NCBI GenBank assembly: GCA_019828595.1
Contig: JAHQRK010000002.1
Span: forward strand, 1,860,001-1,924,000
Origin: Aphanomyces cochlioides
Lineage: Eukaryota > Oomycota > Saprolegniomycetes > Saprolegniales > Verrucalvaceae
Direction of reading: 5' to 3'
DNA length: 64,000 nt
In this document: one piece after another, positions 34,357-44,777 of the stretch
Layout: each line of letters begins with the position of its first letter
Numbering within the stretch: the stretch's first letter is position 1
Translations under genes and position numbers: made by a program
The notes under the pieces: generated by a model
Databases searched by the model: none
What the model saw: only the letters and a program-made list of their open reading frames with translations
Told to the model about the DNA's origin: nothing

Positions 34357-35046
34357 CAGGCCTCCTAAAATTCGCGATTTCCTGAAAATTGAATGTCAAA
34401 TCGCGAAACAAAAAATAACGAAATCGCGAATTTAAGCTGGGTTGAAAATGCCACTTGTGGTGCCCCCGCCACTTGTAGGCTCAACTTCTATGGCGCGCCC
34501 TGCGTCATTTGCAGTTGTATTTTTCGTCCGAGCTCATTAAATGTAAACTGGATTTGAATTGATTCTATTCTGAGCTTAATGTGATCCATCCTGTTCACTG
34601 ATTTCAGGAATTCATTAGCCTGACATCGAATTCAGACAGCTTGCAAGGATGGCCGTCAAGTTCCAGAAGAAACATGACTTGCAGTACGCTCTGCAAATTG
34701 ATGAGCGCGATTACAAGGGAAATGTCACCTCCGTTGTTTGCAAACTGTGTAAGTACTTCGGTCGTGAACAAGACGGATCTGACAAGCGCAAACGGTCGCG
34801 CATAGAACATGTGAAGACGTTCTGTTCTCGGATTTTTCAATCCTAAAATGGAAAAAGGACGAGTTCCGTTCTTCGATACTCGATTTGTCGCTTGAAGGCA
34901 TATTCCAGGCGAAGCAATTAGATTCACTGATGAACGTTTAGTGCTAAGGTGCTTCTTATAGCGATATCGCAAATCTAATAGTCATGACATCGCGAATTTA
35001 GACTATTTTCTTTAAATTCGCGATTTCGCAAACTTTAGGAGGCCTG
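34357..35046. mobile_element. 690-bp non-autonomous DNA transposon derivative with TIRs and 9-bp target duplication
   Basis: The ends are inverted copies starting CAGGCCTCCTAAA (13 bp perfect, similarity continuing with gaps into TCGCGA-rich subterminal repeats). Flanking 9-mers actacattc (34348-34356) and agtacattc (35047-35055) differ at one base, consistent with a 9-bp target-site duplication as made by Mutator-like elements. Subterminal TCGCGAATTTA/AAATCGCGA repeats occur at both ends. It encloses a short transposase-like N-terminal frame at 34649-34846. Confidence 0.7.
34649..34846 (+). pseudogene. Transposase N-terminal fragment (BED-like zinc finger start)
   Basis: A 65-codon frame from ATG 34649 reads MAVKFQKKHDLQYALQIDER, then VTSVVCKLCKYFGREQDG and KRKRSRIEHVKTFCSRIF. 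A CxxC followed by FGRE and a basic KRKR segment is typical of the N-terminal zinc-finger region of oomycete transposase-like proteins. No His ligands or catalytic domain remain; the rest was lost in an internal deletion. Confidence 0.5.
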
Positions 35047-35849
35047 AGTACATTCCCGCCACGCGAAGTTTTTTTTCCCGGCAACTGGTAGCGAGTTGAA
35101 TGTTTCATTCAACTCTTTCCGTGGCTTGGAAGATTCTTCTGGCAACGAGTTGCGTCAAGTTTCGTTCCTTGGCATTTTCAATGAAACCAATCACGTTACT
35201 CTTGTGCCATATGCAAATCTTGGTCGTCCGTATGCTGCATGTCGACAACTTGGAACGGAGCATCGACATTTCACGACGAGAAATGATAAACAACTCTAGA
35301 AGCTCTCCATGTAGCGCGTACCAACGGGGATGTGATTTCGACGCGGATTCAAAATCAACAGCGGCGTCTTTCATTGTCAGAGAGTGTCGTGTTTTGCCTT
35401 GTGCCGCACGCGGCTGCGCATATTTCATGTAATGGATAATGGGTCCAATTCAGAGAACGGTCGGGAAAAGCGCCTTTCCTCATCATCACTGGAAAGTTCG
35501 TGACGACGTGGCTGATCTTGATCAGAGTGCACACGGCTCCCCCAACTTTGCAGATCCCAAAGTCGTGGCAGGGAAATGCCCCCCCCCCGCCGCTCTCGGC
35601 ATTTCCCCCGCATCGACACAACAACAAGGACAGTACGACTGGCTTCAAGTTGAACCTTGGCCATATCACCGCCTTGTTGGTGTCGCCTTGGCATCCGCAA
35701 TCAATTCGCACCCATGTCGTCAAGTTGGAACGGGACCGTCCGCTTCAACCAGATAAAGTTGAACTTGCGGAACAGTCACGGATGAGGCGAAGTTGGTTTT
35801 CCGTTCGATCGTTCATTTTCCAACTTGCCTTCGATCGCAACTTGCTACC
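35047..35849. other. Intergenic / promoter region of transporter copy 5
   Basis: No gene is supported here. The last roughly 110 bp share a conserved block with the region upstream of transporter copy 6. Confidence 0.45.
35776..35849 (+). promoter_or_regulatory. Conserved promoter/5' leader block of transporter copy 5
   Basis: The block ATGAGGCGA..GTTG..TTTTCC.TTCGA..GTTCAT.TTCCA..TTGCC ending CAACTTGCTA.C before the ATG is shared with 39440-39508 upstream of copy 6. TCATTTTCCAACTT at 35813 resembles the oomycete Inr plus flanking element, about 37 bp before the ATG. Confidence 0.55.
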
Positions 35850-37373
35850 ATGGCTGGAGGTGTTTTCGTTCAAGTGACCGACGGGGACAACTCAATCCCC
35901 ACGGAAGGGTCCAAGGCCTATGCCATAGTCGTGTGCATCTTTGCCTCCCTCGGTGGTATTTTCTTCGGCTACGATCAAGGTGTGACCGGTGGTGTGATCG
36001 TCATGGACTCGTTCTTGCGGGACTTCTGCGTCGGCTACGATGGCAACACCATGACGCAATGTACGTCGACGAGCGCGACGCTTCCTGAAAACTGGCTCAA
36101 CTACACCACTCTCTACAACGTGCTCTACTACATTGGTTGTATTTTTGGTGCTGTCCTCGGTGGTCTCATTGCTGACAAGTTGGGCCGTCGCGCGTCCATC
36201 TTTTTCTCGGGTTTCATCTTTTGCATCGGCACTTGCATGCTTGTCTTCTCCAACTCGGGCAACCACATTCTTACACTCATCGCCCGTGTCATCCAAGGAT
36301 TTGGTGTTGGCAACTCTTCCTTCTCGATTCCTATCTTTGGTGCTGAAATGGCCCCCAAGGAATTGCGCGGCATGTTGTCGGGTTTCATGCAAATGACTGT
36401 CGTGACAGGGCTTTTGTTGGCTGGTATTATCAACTACATTGTGAAAGACACATATCACGGTTGGCGTACGACGAACGCGGTCGCCATGGCTTTCCCAGTG
36501 ATTTTGATGATCGGTATCTACTTTGTGCCTGAAAGTCCTCGTTGGTTGTATCAGCGCAAGGGCCGTGAAGCTGCTGAGAGCTCTTTGAAGCGCTTGCGCA
36601 AGACTGAAAATATTGGCGATGAATTGAAGGCGATTGGAGATGCTTTGGAAGAAGAAGGTGCTGACGAAGTCACGTGGAAGGATGTGTTTCACCCATCGGT
36701 TCGCCGCCGCGTTTTCATTGCCATGGCTCTGCAATTTCTTCAACAAGCTTCTGGTATCAACCCCGTCTTCACATACGGCGCCCAAATCTTCAAGGATGTC
36801 TTGGGTGATGGCATTGGCATCCTCTTGCTCTTGCAAATCATCAACTTTTTGAGCACGATCCCTGCCATGTATTATATCGACAAGACTGGTCGTCGCGGCT
36901 TGCTCCTCTTGGGTGCCGCTGGCATGACTCTTGGTCATTTGGTGTTTGGCATTGCGTTTACAGCTGGTTGCAAGGGTAACGACAAGGACTTGGGTTGCAG
37001 CAAGACCACCGGGTGGATCATGATCGTTGCTACGGGCTTCTTTATCTTCAACTTTGCTATCAGTTGGGGTCCAATCTGCTGGGTGTACGCTGCTGAAATC
37101 TTCCCCTTGAAGGTTCGCGCCAAGGCAGTGTCGTTGTCGTCCGGCGCGAACTGGACGATGGGTGCCGCGATGGTTGGTATCCCCAAGTTGTTCCCCTACT
37201 TGCACGTGAACGGTGTTTTCTTCCTCTTCTGTGCCTTGGCTGCCCTTTCTGGTGTTTTTGTGTACTTCTATTGCCCCGAAACGAGAAACTTGATGTTGGA
37301 GGACATCGAAAAGCTCTTCAACAAGAAGGCCGGTGGAGCTGAAGATGTCAAAACCCCTGACGATCTTTCGTAA
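35850..37373 (+). CDS. Hexose transporter copy 5 (MFS sugar porter), intact
   Basis: The intronless frame starts at ATG 35850 (MAGGVFVQVTDGDNSIPTEG); the longer open frame upstream begins with a non-ATG codon. About 507 residues. Motifs are GGIFFGYDQGVTGG, IADKLGRR, RVIQGFGVG, VPESPRWLYQRKG, QQASGINPVFTYGAQ, DKTGRRGLLLLG, AEIFPLKVRAKAVSLSSGAN and PETRNLMLEDIEKLF. WVYAAEIF replaces the WIYPAEIF of the other copies. It is expected to import hexose at the plasma membrane. It shares the C-terminal AGGAEDVKTP-type tail and the promoter block with copy 6, so 5 and 6 are closest relatives. Confidence 0.92.
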   Translation: MAGGVFVQVTDGDNSIPTEGSKAYAIVVCIFASLGGIFFGYDQGVTGGVIVMDSFLRDFCVGYDGNTMTQCTSTSATLPENWLNYTTLYNVLYYIGCIFGAVLGGLIADKLGRRASIFFSGFIFCIGTCMLVFSNSGNHILTLIARVIQGFGVGNSSFSIPIFGAEMAPKELRGMLSGFMQMTVVTGLLLAGIINYIVKDTYHGWRTTNAVAMAFPVILMIGIYFVPESPRWLYQRKGREAAESSLKRLRKTENIGDELKAIGDALEEEGADEVTWKDVFHPSVRRRVFIAMALQFLQQASGINPVFTYGAQIFKDVLGDGIGILLLLQIINFLSTIPAMYYIDKTGRRGLLLLGAAGMTLGHLVFGIAFTAGCKGNDKDLGCSKTTGWIMIVATGFFIFNFAISWGPICWVYAAEIFPLKVRAKAVSLSSGANWTMGAAMVGIPKLFPYLHVNGVFFLFCALAALSGVFVYFYCPETRNLMLEDIEKLFNKKAGGAEDVKTPDDLS

Positions 37374-37649
37374 GCGGTAGCTCAATAGCATGTGTTAAGC
37401 ACAAAGCCCTAATGTTCAATTGTGTTCGTCCCCTCATTTAGTCTGTTTCCTCCACAGTCCGATTACTTCGTTGGTATCTAGGCAAATAGCCACAAGAAGT
37501 GCATAGATTATGGAAATCGACCCAAAGGCAAGCTTCAATTGACAACATTTTGCATCTAGAGCTCCACTCAGTTGCCATTAGCCACGAGTTCCTTATCTTC
37601 CAACGGCTCAGGCATACAGTGCTGTCGCAATGTGTGAAGTTTCGTGGGA

Positions 37650-38035
37650 AACAGATAAGAGGGTCTGGGAAAGTGGTGCTGGGTAGCGTGGTCGGTGCCA
37701 CATTGGCCGCCATGACAATAACAACTACTTGGACTACAGCGACGACGCATGTCGGACTATCTTTGCTACAGCCGCTGCGTTCATCGTTTACTTGCCCCCC
37801 CCACACCAGATTTACCCAGCTGAAATATTACTAACGTTAGTAAACGTTTGTGCTATGGCTGTGTCGTTGTTTCCAGTGGCCAGAAGGGGTGTTGTGCTCG
37901 TGGTCGACATCGTCAACTATTGCAGCCCCCGAAAGAAAGGTGGCGTCTTGTGGATGAAATCGAGTTGTCTTCCAGCTTCAAAAAGGTCCATACGGAAGAG
38001 ATTGTCGTGACATGAGTCCAAGACAAAGAATAGAC
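37650..38035 (+). pseudogene. Decayed 3' relic of a hexose transporter (copy 7)
   Basis: Pieces align in order with the last third of copy 4. AACAACTACTTGGACTACAG corresponds to the NKNDLGCS region, then ATAAAFIV to ATAVFIF, QIYPAEILLTL to WIYPAEIFPMK, and AMAVSLF to AKAVSLS. CCCCCGAAAGAAAGGTGGCG corresponds to PETKGLL, and the 3' end GTCGTGACATGAGTCCAAGA matches the GTGATCATGACACCAGTCCA region of copy 4. Frames are broken by many indels. The stretch 37374-37650 between it and copy 5 holds nothing else recognised. Confidence 0.7.
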
Positions 38036-39508
38036 AGTCTCCAAACAAAAGAAAATTACCACGATTGGACTCGGCTGTCGCAGCCAAACGCCATACGATG
38101 GTAGGTGCAGCTCCTTGCGACCGCAGAATTGGACAAATCTTCATGTGGAGGACGTGACGGGCCAGCCTAGAAACATGTGGTGGATCTTATTCTACTACTA
38201 TTAATAATAGTATACCACTGCAAAGTTCACGTTACCTTGGTAGTAACGTTAGACCGCCAAGCTTATGGCACACTACAACCAACCTCTTGGCAGATGTCAT
38301 GGCCATGTAATCCCCCCAAACATCACAACAAGGTCAATTTATCCTTCCAAAAATTGGTTCCAATGACATTCGAAGCGGCCTTTGCAGTCGTGTCTTGGTT
38401 GCATAAGCTTGTGTGGCGGGGCTCCTTGGCTCCAGTGCTGGCTCCACCGTCATAGAGCATGTCAAGCTTGGCTTGCATGATCAGGACTTGCTGCTGGAGT
38501 TCCTTCTTGGTCGGAGCTTTGGCTCCTCCTCTTCGACGGCCATCCATCTCCACCACAATGTTTGAAAATGAATAATATGCAGCCAATAACCATGCGAAAA
38601 GCTATTGACCAATTAGATAACAGTTCTGTATTGGACCTCATATCAGAGAAAATCTAAATGGAAGTCAAATTTCACTTTTACTTGAAACTGGCCCTTAACA
38701 AGCGGCTCTTCGCATCTCATACTTGAGCGCATCTTCTTGTCACCATTCATTCCGCACCCATGTGCGACTTCTGTCCACGACTGTACTTCAGAGCATGGTA
38801 GAGGCAAAGTTTGCTTCCATGCAACATGTGACATGTTGCATGGACTATGGCATGTTGTACAACACGATTTTGAGTTTTTGCTCAACAAGGTTAGTACAAC
38901 ACGTTGTGCAACAGGAACCTTACACATGGAGAAGTGTATTATGTAAGGTGTATGGAGCTCTGATGCACAAGCGTCAGTCAAAGCTATGGTAAGATGAAAC
39001 AATGGTACCTCGCGCATCCCCAGCGTAGCTGATGGTTCTAGGAGGATCTCTTAATTGGCAAAATATACATTTAAGGAGAAAAGGCATTCAAAATCAATTC
39101 GGCAAATCGACGAAGTTAGCAATATAAAAAAGTTGTTCTCTTAATAATCAAGAAGGCTTTGAATATTTATAACAAGCTGTTCTGTTAATAGATGGCTTTG
39201 AATATTCAATTCATTATATGCTATATAACAAACTTTCCTTGATTTATAACAAAACGTTATACAATTTTAGTACAACAGACCCGTTGTGCTACAACGATTG
39301 CACAACGTTTTGCACAACGAACCAGATGTACAACCTGCCTTAATCATGTCACTTGAGCGTCCCCTTTGGTGAAGACTGGATTGCAAGCATACGATGGTGT
39401 CGCGCCTCTTCGATAAGTTCAAGTTGAAGTTGGATCCCACATGAGGCGACGTTGCCTTTTCCTTCGAAAGTTCATATTCCACATTGCCATCGACAACAAC
39501 TTGCTATC
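38036..39508. other. Intergenic with palindromes; promoter of copy 6 at its end
   Basis: No firm gene. A minus-strand frame at 38323-38586 (GRRRGGAKAPTKKELQQQVL) has a helical segment but no family or splice support. An 11-bp-arm palindrome CATGCAACATG..CATGTTGCATG sits at about 38818-38842, and several TTGTACAACA/TTGTGCAACA repeats occur at 38860-38920 and 39265-39325. Confidence 0.4.
39440..39508 (+). promoter_or_regulatory. Conserved promoter/5' leader block of transporter copy 6
   Basis: This matches the block upstream of copy 5 (ATGAGGCGA, TTTTCC.TTCGA, TTCATATTCCACATTGCC, CAACTTGCTATC). The Inr-like TCATATTCCACATT lies about 36 bp before the ATG. Confidence 0.5.
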
Positions 39509-41031
39509 ATGGCTGGAGGCGCGTACATTGACACGAGTGGAGCAGTCAACTCAGCCCCCACGGAAGGCTCCAAGACATACGCCGTCATCGTGTGCGAGTT
39601 CGCCTCCCTCGGTGGTATTTTCTTTGGATATGACCAAGGCGTGACCGGTGGTGTCCTCGTCATGGACTCGTTCTTGAAAGACTTCTGTGAGGGCTACGAC
39701 AACAACACCATGACACAATGTACCGCGGCAAGTGCCGATCTCCCAGACAACTGGCTCAACTTTACCACTCTCTACAACGTCTTGTACTACATCGGCTGCA
39801 TTCTTGGTGCGTACCTTGGTGGTGTCGTTGCCGACAAGTTTGGCCGCCGTACCACGATCTTCACGGCTGGTTTCCTTTTCTGCGTCGGCACGTGCTTGTT
39901 GGTCTTCACTAACAAGGGCAACCATGTCCTTTCTCTCATTGCCCGTGTGATTCAAGGATTGGTGTCAGTAACTCTTCGTTCTCGTTGCCCATCTTCGGTG
40001 CTGAAACGGCGCCCAAGGAATTGCGCGGCATGTTGTCTGGCTTCATGCAAATGTCGATTGTAACTGGGCTCTTGTTGGCCGGTCTCATCAACTATGGCGT
40101 CAAAGACACCACCCACGGATGGCGTACGACCAACGCTGTTGCTATGGCCTTCCCTGTGATTGTCATGTTCGGTGTCTACTGCGTTCCTGAAAGTCCTCGT
40201 TGGGTGTATCAACATAAGGGTCGTGAAGCTGCCGAAAGCACTTTGGCCCGCCTCCGCAAGACTGATAATGTCGGCGAAGAATTGAAGGCCATTGGTGATG
40301 GATTGGCCGAAGAAGGCAATGGTGAAGCCACGTGGAAGGATGTGTTCCACCCTACGATTCGTCGCCGCGTCTTCATTGCCATGGCTTTGCAACTCCTTCA
40401 ACAAGCCACTGGTATTAACCCCATTTTCACTTATGGTGCCCAAATGTTAAAGGATGTCTTGGGTGATGGCATTGGTGTCCTATTGATTCAGCAAATTATC
40501 AACTTTTTGAGCACAATCCCAGCCATGTACTGGGTGGATAAGACGGGTCGTCGTAGCTTGCTTTTGTTGGGCGGTGCTGGCATGGTGTTCGGTCATTTGG
40601 TGTCTGGTATCTCATTTTCGGCTGGCTGCCACGGTAACGACTCGGACTTGGGATGTGGCAAGACTGCCGGCTGGATCATGATCGTCGCCACAGCCTTCTT
40701 TGTGTTCAACTTTGCCATCAGTTGGGGTCCAGTCTGCTGGATTTACCCTGCTGAAATCTTCCCCTTGAAGGTCCGTGCCAAGGCCGTGTCGTTGTCCACC
40801 ATGACCAATTGGGCCATGGGCGCCCTGATGATTGGGATCCCCAAGTTGTTCCCCTACTTGCATGTGAACGGCGTTTTCTTCCTCTTCGCTGTTCTGTGCG
40901 CCTGTGCTGGCATCTTCGTATACTACTTCTGCCCAGAGATGAAGAATGTCCTTTTGGAAAACATCGAAATGCTCTTCAATAAGAATGCCCGTGGAGCTGA
41001 AGATGTCAAGACCCCTAACGACGTTGCGTAA
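39509..41031 (+). pseudogene. Hexose transporter copy 6 with a 1-bp deletion
   Basis: ATG 39509 (MAGGAYIDTSGAVNSAPTEG) to TAA 41031. At about 39960 the paralogues read CAAGGATTTGGTGTTGGC but this copy has CAAGGATTGGTGTC. One T is lost, which shifts the frame in TM4 (RVIQG-). The correct frame resumes immediately as VSNSSFSLPIFGAETAPKEL and stays open to the end, with QQATGINPIFTYGAQ, AEIFPLKVRAKAVSLSTMTN and CPEMKNVLLENIEMLF. PEMKN replaces the usual PETK. Everything else is intact, so the loss is recent or an error in a T run. Confidence 0.85.
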
Positions 41032-41220
41032 ATTTTAGTGATAATGCATGAATAGAGTGAACACATACCTTAATTTTCGGCATTCTACTTCGCAATACTG
41101 CGAGGTCAGCCAATGTTTCAACAGAAATAGCGAAGGATTTGAAGAAGAGTCAATGCCTCAATTGAAAATCTGTCTTCGTTATTGTTAAGTTATGCTCATC
41201 AATTTTCGATGAGTTTTCCT

Positions 41221-44200
41221 CTATTCCAATCGGTAGACCAACTTTCGCTTTCGGCGCCAACGCCAACGCATGGAGGAGACGCTGTCGTCATTCTTGTCGT
41301 CGAAGCTCAAATTGTCCAAGAGAGCATAGAGTGCGTTGTCGTAGCGAGTACACATCCAGTTGACGAAGAGAGTTTGGAATCCTTTGGGCTGCTCGTCCAG
41401 CACATACGAGGCGAAGCAAATCAAGTAGAAATAACGCTCCAAATAATTCACTACAAGCACATGAATGATAAACTGGAAAGGGAGGCAGGGGAAATACCAG
41501 CTCGCTGCATGAAAAATTCTTGTTTTTCAATTGAGAGACCATTTTCTTTCGTCAAATCGCGGCACGAGTCGATGCAGTCGCGGAGATTTTGAATGTGGTC
41601 TGCCAAATCCACAGTGTGATCCACCAACGCTAAACTTTCCTTTCCGTTGTCCAAGGTCGACACCAGCTCATCAATCACAGCAAAATGTACACGATTTTTT
41701 GGTTCAACTTTCTCTGGAATCGCTCCAGTGATGACAGCACGTAGCATGTACATGCAGACCAGCATCGTGGTTGTACGCCCACGGCCCATTTGACAGTTGC
41801 AAATGATAGCCGTGGGATTGTCGCTGCCAATTTCCGATGTAAATATGGGGCCAAGCAATCGGACCAAGTCATCTAAATCCTTTTCTTCAGGAGCAATTTC
41901 ATCCGAAACCTAAAACTCTTAGTGAGAGACATTCCAATAATTTTCCTAACAGGAATTCGAGCGTAGCGCACGTCATAACCTGCTCGGCGCACTGCTTGGT
42001 ATGTTTCTTCGAGTGTAAGAACATCTCGCTCAGGTGAAATGACATCAAAAGACTCTTCAGTCACATATTCACGAGGTTCATGCCTACGTCACATTGAAAA
42101 TTCATTGTTGTATGACACGTACAAGTGCATGAATTGGCCATTGCTCTTGGTAACTTTAGCAATTAATTCCTTCTTGAGTTTGGCTTCAATTGCAGTGATT
42201 TCGTTCACTTCGATACCAGGGTACTCGGCATTTCGAAATACATTGTCGAGGTTGCGGACTGCATATGGCTTGCCCCCGACATACATGACGACTTCTTCAC
42301 GCAGATTGATCCATATTGCCTTAGTATGACCGATAGATTTTAAATGTTGCAAGACGTCTTGAATTCCTTGTTCAAAGCACTAGTATAAAAGCAGTCAACT
42401 GTGGAATTCGAAGTAATATACCTGAGCTGTACCAAACAGTGGAAACGTCCCAAGTTGACGGAAGTTGGGAACGTTTGGCCCCAAGACCAAGGGTAAGCGA
42501 TGTAAGCCAGGGAAATGATCGAATTTCAAAATGTTGTTGTGAAGAACCTTGCTCGATGGGTAGGTCGCACCACCTAAGGTATCCAAGAGGCGGTACAGGT
42601 CAGGATGACCCAACAACCAACTGGAGAATGTACTATCCGCTGTTGGCGCTTCGAGAAGATAACTTCCAAACACAACGAAATAGAAGTAGCGCTCCAGCAG
42701 GCGGCAAGCACGATGCTAGAGCATTTTGAGTCTCTCATCAGATTTGTGGAATTATACCAAGTAGAAGGCTCTCTTGGCAGGTTTGGCTTCTTCCAACGAT
42801 TTCTATTTATTTCCACTGAGACACAAGATGCATCAACTTTGTTTTACCGTTCGACTTTCGTCAATTACATGTCGAATGTGGTAAATTAACGCATTTTCAT
42901 CAATTGCTTGGTCAATCCATTCTTTACTTCGTACCCCGTTTGCCAACTTATCGCAAAGTGCCAAAATCACCTCAAGGACTCTTAAAAATTTCGTGATTCA
43001 GGATAATTTTACCTTGTAGAGACCTTGTTTATAGTCCACAATACGAGGGTCCATCGATACTGCTCGCAGAGGCTGTGCAGACGATAATTCAGGTGCAGGA
43101 TTGCGAAGCTGAAGAGGCGTTGACCATATCAAATATGCCAATGTCATCGCTGTCGTTGTACGACCACGACCTTTCTACGTGGTCATTAAGAATGATATTA
43201 ATTCATCATGACAGACATACCTGACAGTTGAAAACAACTGCTGTGTTTGGATCAGACTTTGAAATCCACTCCACAAGCTGATCGACGATGTCATGCTCAG
43301 GGAAATTTTCTCTATCAATTGGCGCCCGATGATAAGTGAGCGATTCAATACCAGGATGTTTTACGCCAGCCATAACCTCGGGCAGTGTGTTAACCTAATT
43401 TTTTTTCATTCAGTACAAATATGAGTGGAATATTAGGTACGTGCTTAGGGTCAACCACTTGTGTGGCCAATTCGTTGCACAGTAGTGTAGGTTCATGCCA
43501 GTACTCGAATTTGTACTCACTCTGACCCAGTTGTTCCAGTAAACTGTTCTTGAGAGATGCTTCGAGAACGTTAATACTGTGGCCAGTCATGCCTGGCACT
43601 AAATCATTTTCGTTCAACTTGCCGCTTGGCCTAGCGGTGAACGGAGTGCCTTCGACAAAGACAACTGCTTCCTACAATTCGATTAAAGACGAGTAGATTT
43701 GTAGAATTACCTCTCTAACGTTCACCCAAATAACTTTGGTGAACCCATCTGAGGAGACAGTGTCGAGGATGTACCGAATTCCTTCCTGCATGAACATTCA
43801 GGAGGTTTCGCGTGGAAAAGAATTACCTCGGATGGTTGGGCACCTCCGTAGATAGGTGACCCCTTCAGTCGACGGAAATTTGGAGCTAGTCGCTACATTA
43901 GCTTGCATTCAGTCGAGGATTGTACCAATGTCGCCATTGGGTGTGTCAAGCTTGTGAAGTCCAGGAACGCGATCTTTCTTGAGCAAATATTTCTTGAGCA
44001 CTCGAGTACCTTGCTCTTGGAAATGCTTATTTGACATGACAATCTCACGATCCCTTGCTCCTCGAAATCCAGCTTGAATCAACGTAGCGGCATTGCCCAG
44101 AGTGACTTGCTTGCGTGCATTTTCCAATTGCTCCTGAAGATCTGTCACAGCATCCTCGAGCGATTCGGCCAAGTCAACTAGAGGTTGAATACGTTTCAGC

Positions 44201-44271
44201 AAGCTTGCGCTTGGAATGGTTTTATCATCAGCTTCCAATATCTGACGTACGACGTCTTCGACCTTGACCAT
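41221..44271 (-). CDS. Paladin-like protein with two tyrosine-phosphatase-type domains and an IQ motif
   Basis: The start is ATG 44271 (MVKVEDVVRQILEADDKTIP). A predicted coiled coil (LAESLEDAVTDLQEQLENAR) is followed by an IQ-like motif AATLIQAGFRGARDRE, which may bind calmodulin. Phosphatase unit 1 has FRRLKGSPIYGGAQP, WVNVRE, CNELATQVVDP and P-loop NCQKGRGRTTTAMT (CX5R, split by intron 43163-43206). It ends LERYFYFVVFGSYLLEAP. Unit 2 has WINLREEVVMYVGGKPYAVR and P-loop CNCQMGRGRTTT (CX5R) and ends LERYFYLICFASYVLDEQP. The stop is at 41221. Repeated phosphatase units with CQ.GRGRTTT are the hallmark of the Paladin family. Introns are about 35-50 nt. The splice near 43880-43925 leaves a phase mismatch I could not resolve. 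It probably acts in cytosolic or membrane phosphoinositide signalling (family knowledge). Confidence 0.75.
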
Positions 44272-44777
44272 CTTTCTCCAAACTGCACCAAAGTTTCAAT
44301 GGGGGCACAAGGAATCTTTGTCGTCACCGTCGTGTTTGATTTGATTGGTGCCTTCCATGGCGAATCCTGAAACAAATCACGCCACAGGATAAAAACGACC
44401 AATACTTGCGGGATATGACGCTTCACAAACCGATCGAGGGACGAACAGGAGAGAACTCGTAGTGCAGGCACATCGGCTCTGTCTTGTTGCCGCACAGAGA
44501 GCTCATGCATGCCGGAATTGGGCAGTTATGGGGAAGACGACCTTCCCTCAATTCACAAACTTAAAAATACTATTGCAATAGTCAACAATAGTTTTTCGTA
44601 TCTTAAAAATATATATTTCATTGCCATTGGAAGGCTTCCAAAACCCATTCTTTTCTTTTTGCGAGGGCTCGCAATTTCTTTTTCCTGTATTTTATTAAAA
44701 ATGCATTTTGCGAAGACCGTTTTTTGGTCTTCGCATTTCTATATTTGCGTCAGCTTTGTGAGCATTTGTTGGACACC

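Noticed and set aside
34357..35046. hAT element call for the CAGG-ended transposon
   Set aside because: hAT insertions duplicate 8 bp. Here the repeats that match, exactly adjacent to the ends, are 9 bp long (8/9 identical), which fits Mutator-like elements better.
35793..35849. Extended N-terminus for transporter copy 5
   Set aside because: The upstream part of the frame begins with a non-ATG codon and lies in the conserved promoter/leader block; all relatives start at MAGG.
38810..38920. CRISPR-like or rRNA-like repeat structure
   Set aside because: There are only a few palindromes without regular spacing; CRISPR arrays are not expected in a eukaryotic nuclear genome, and no rRNA core sequences were seen.
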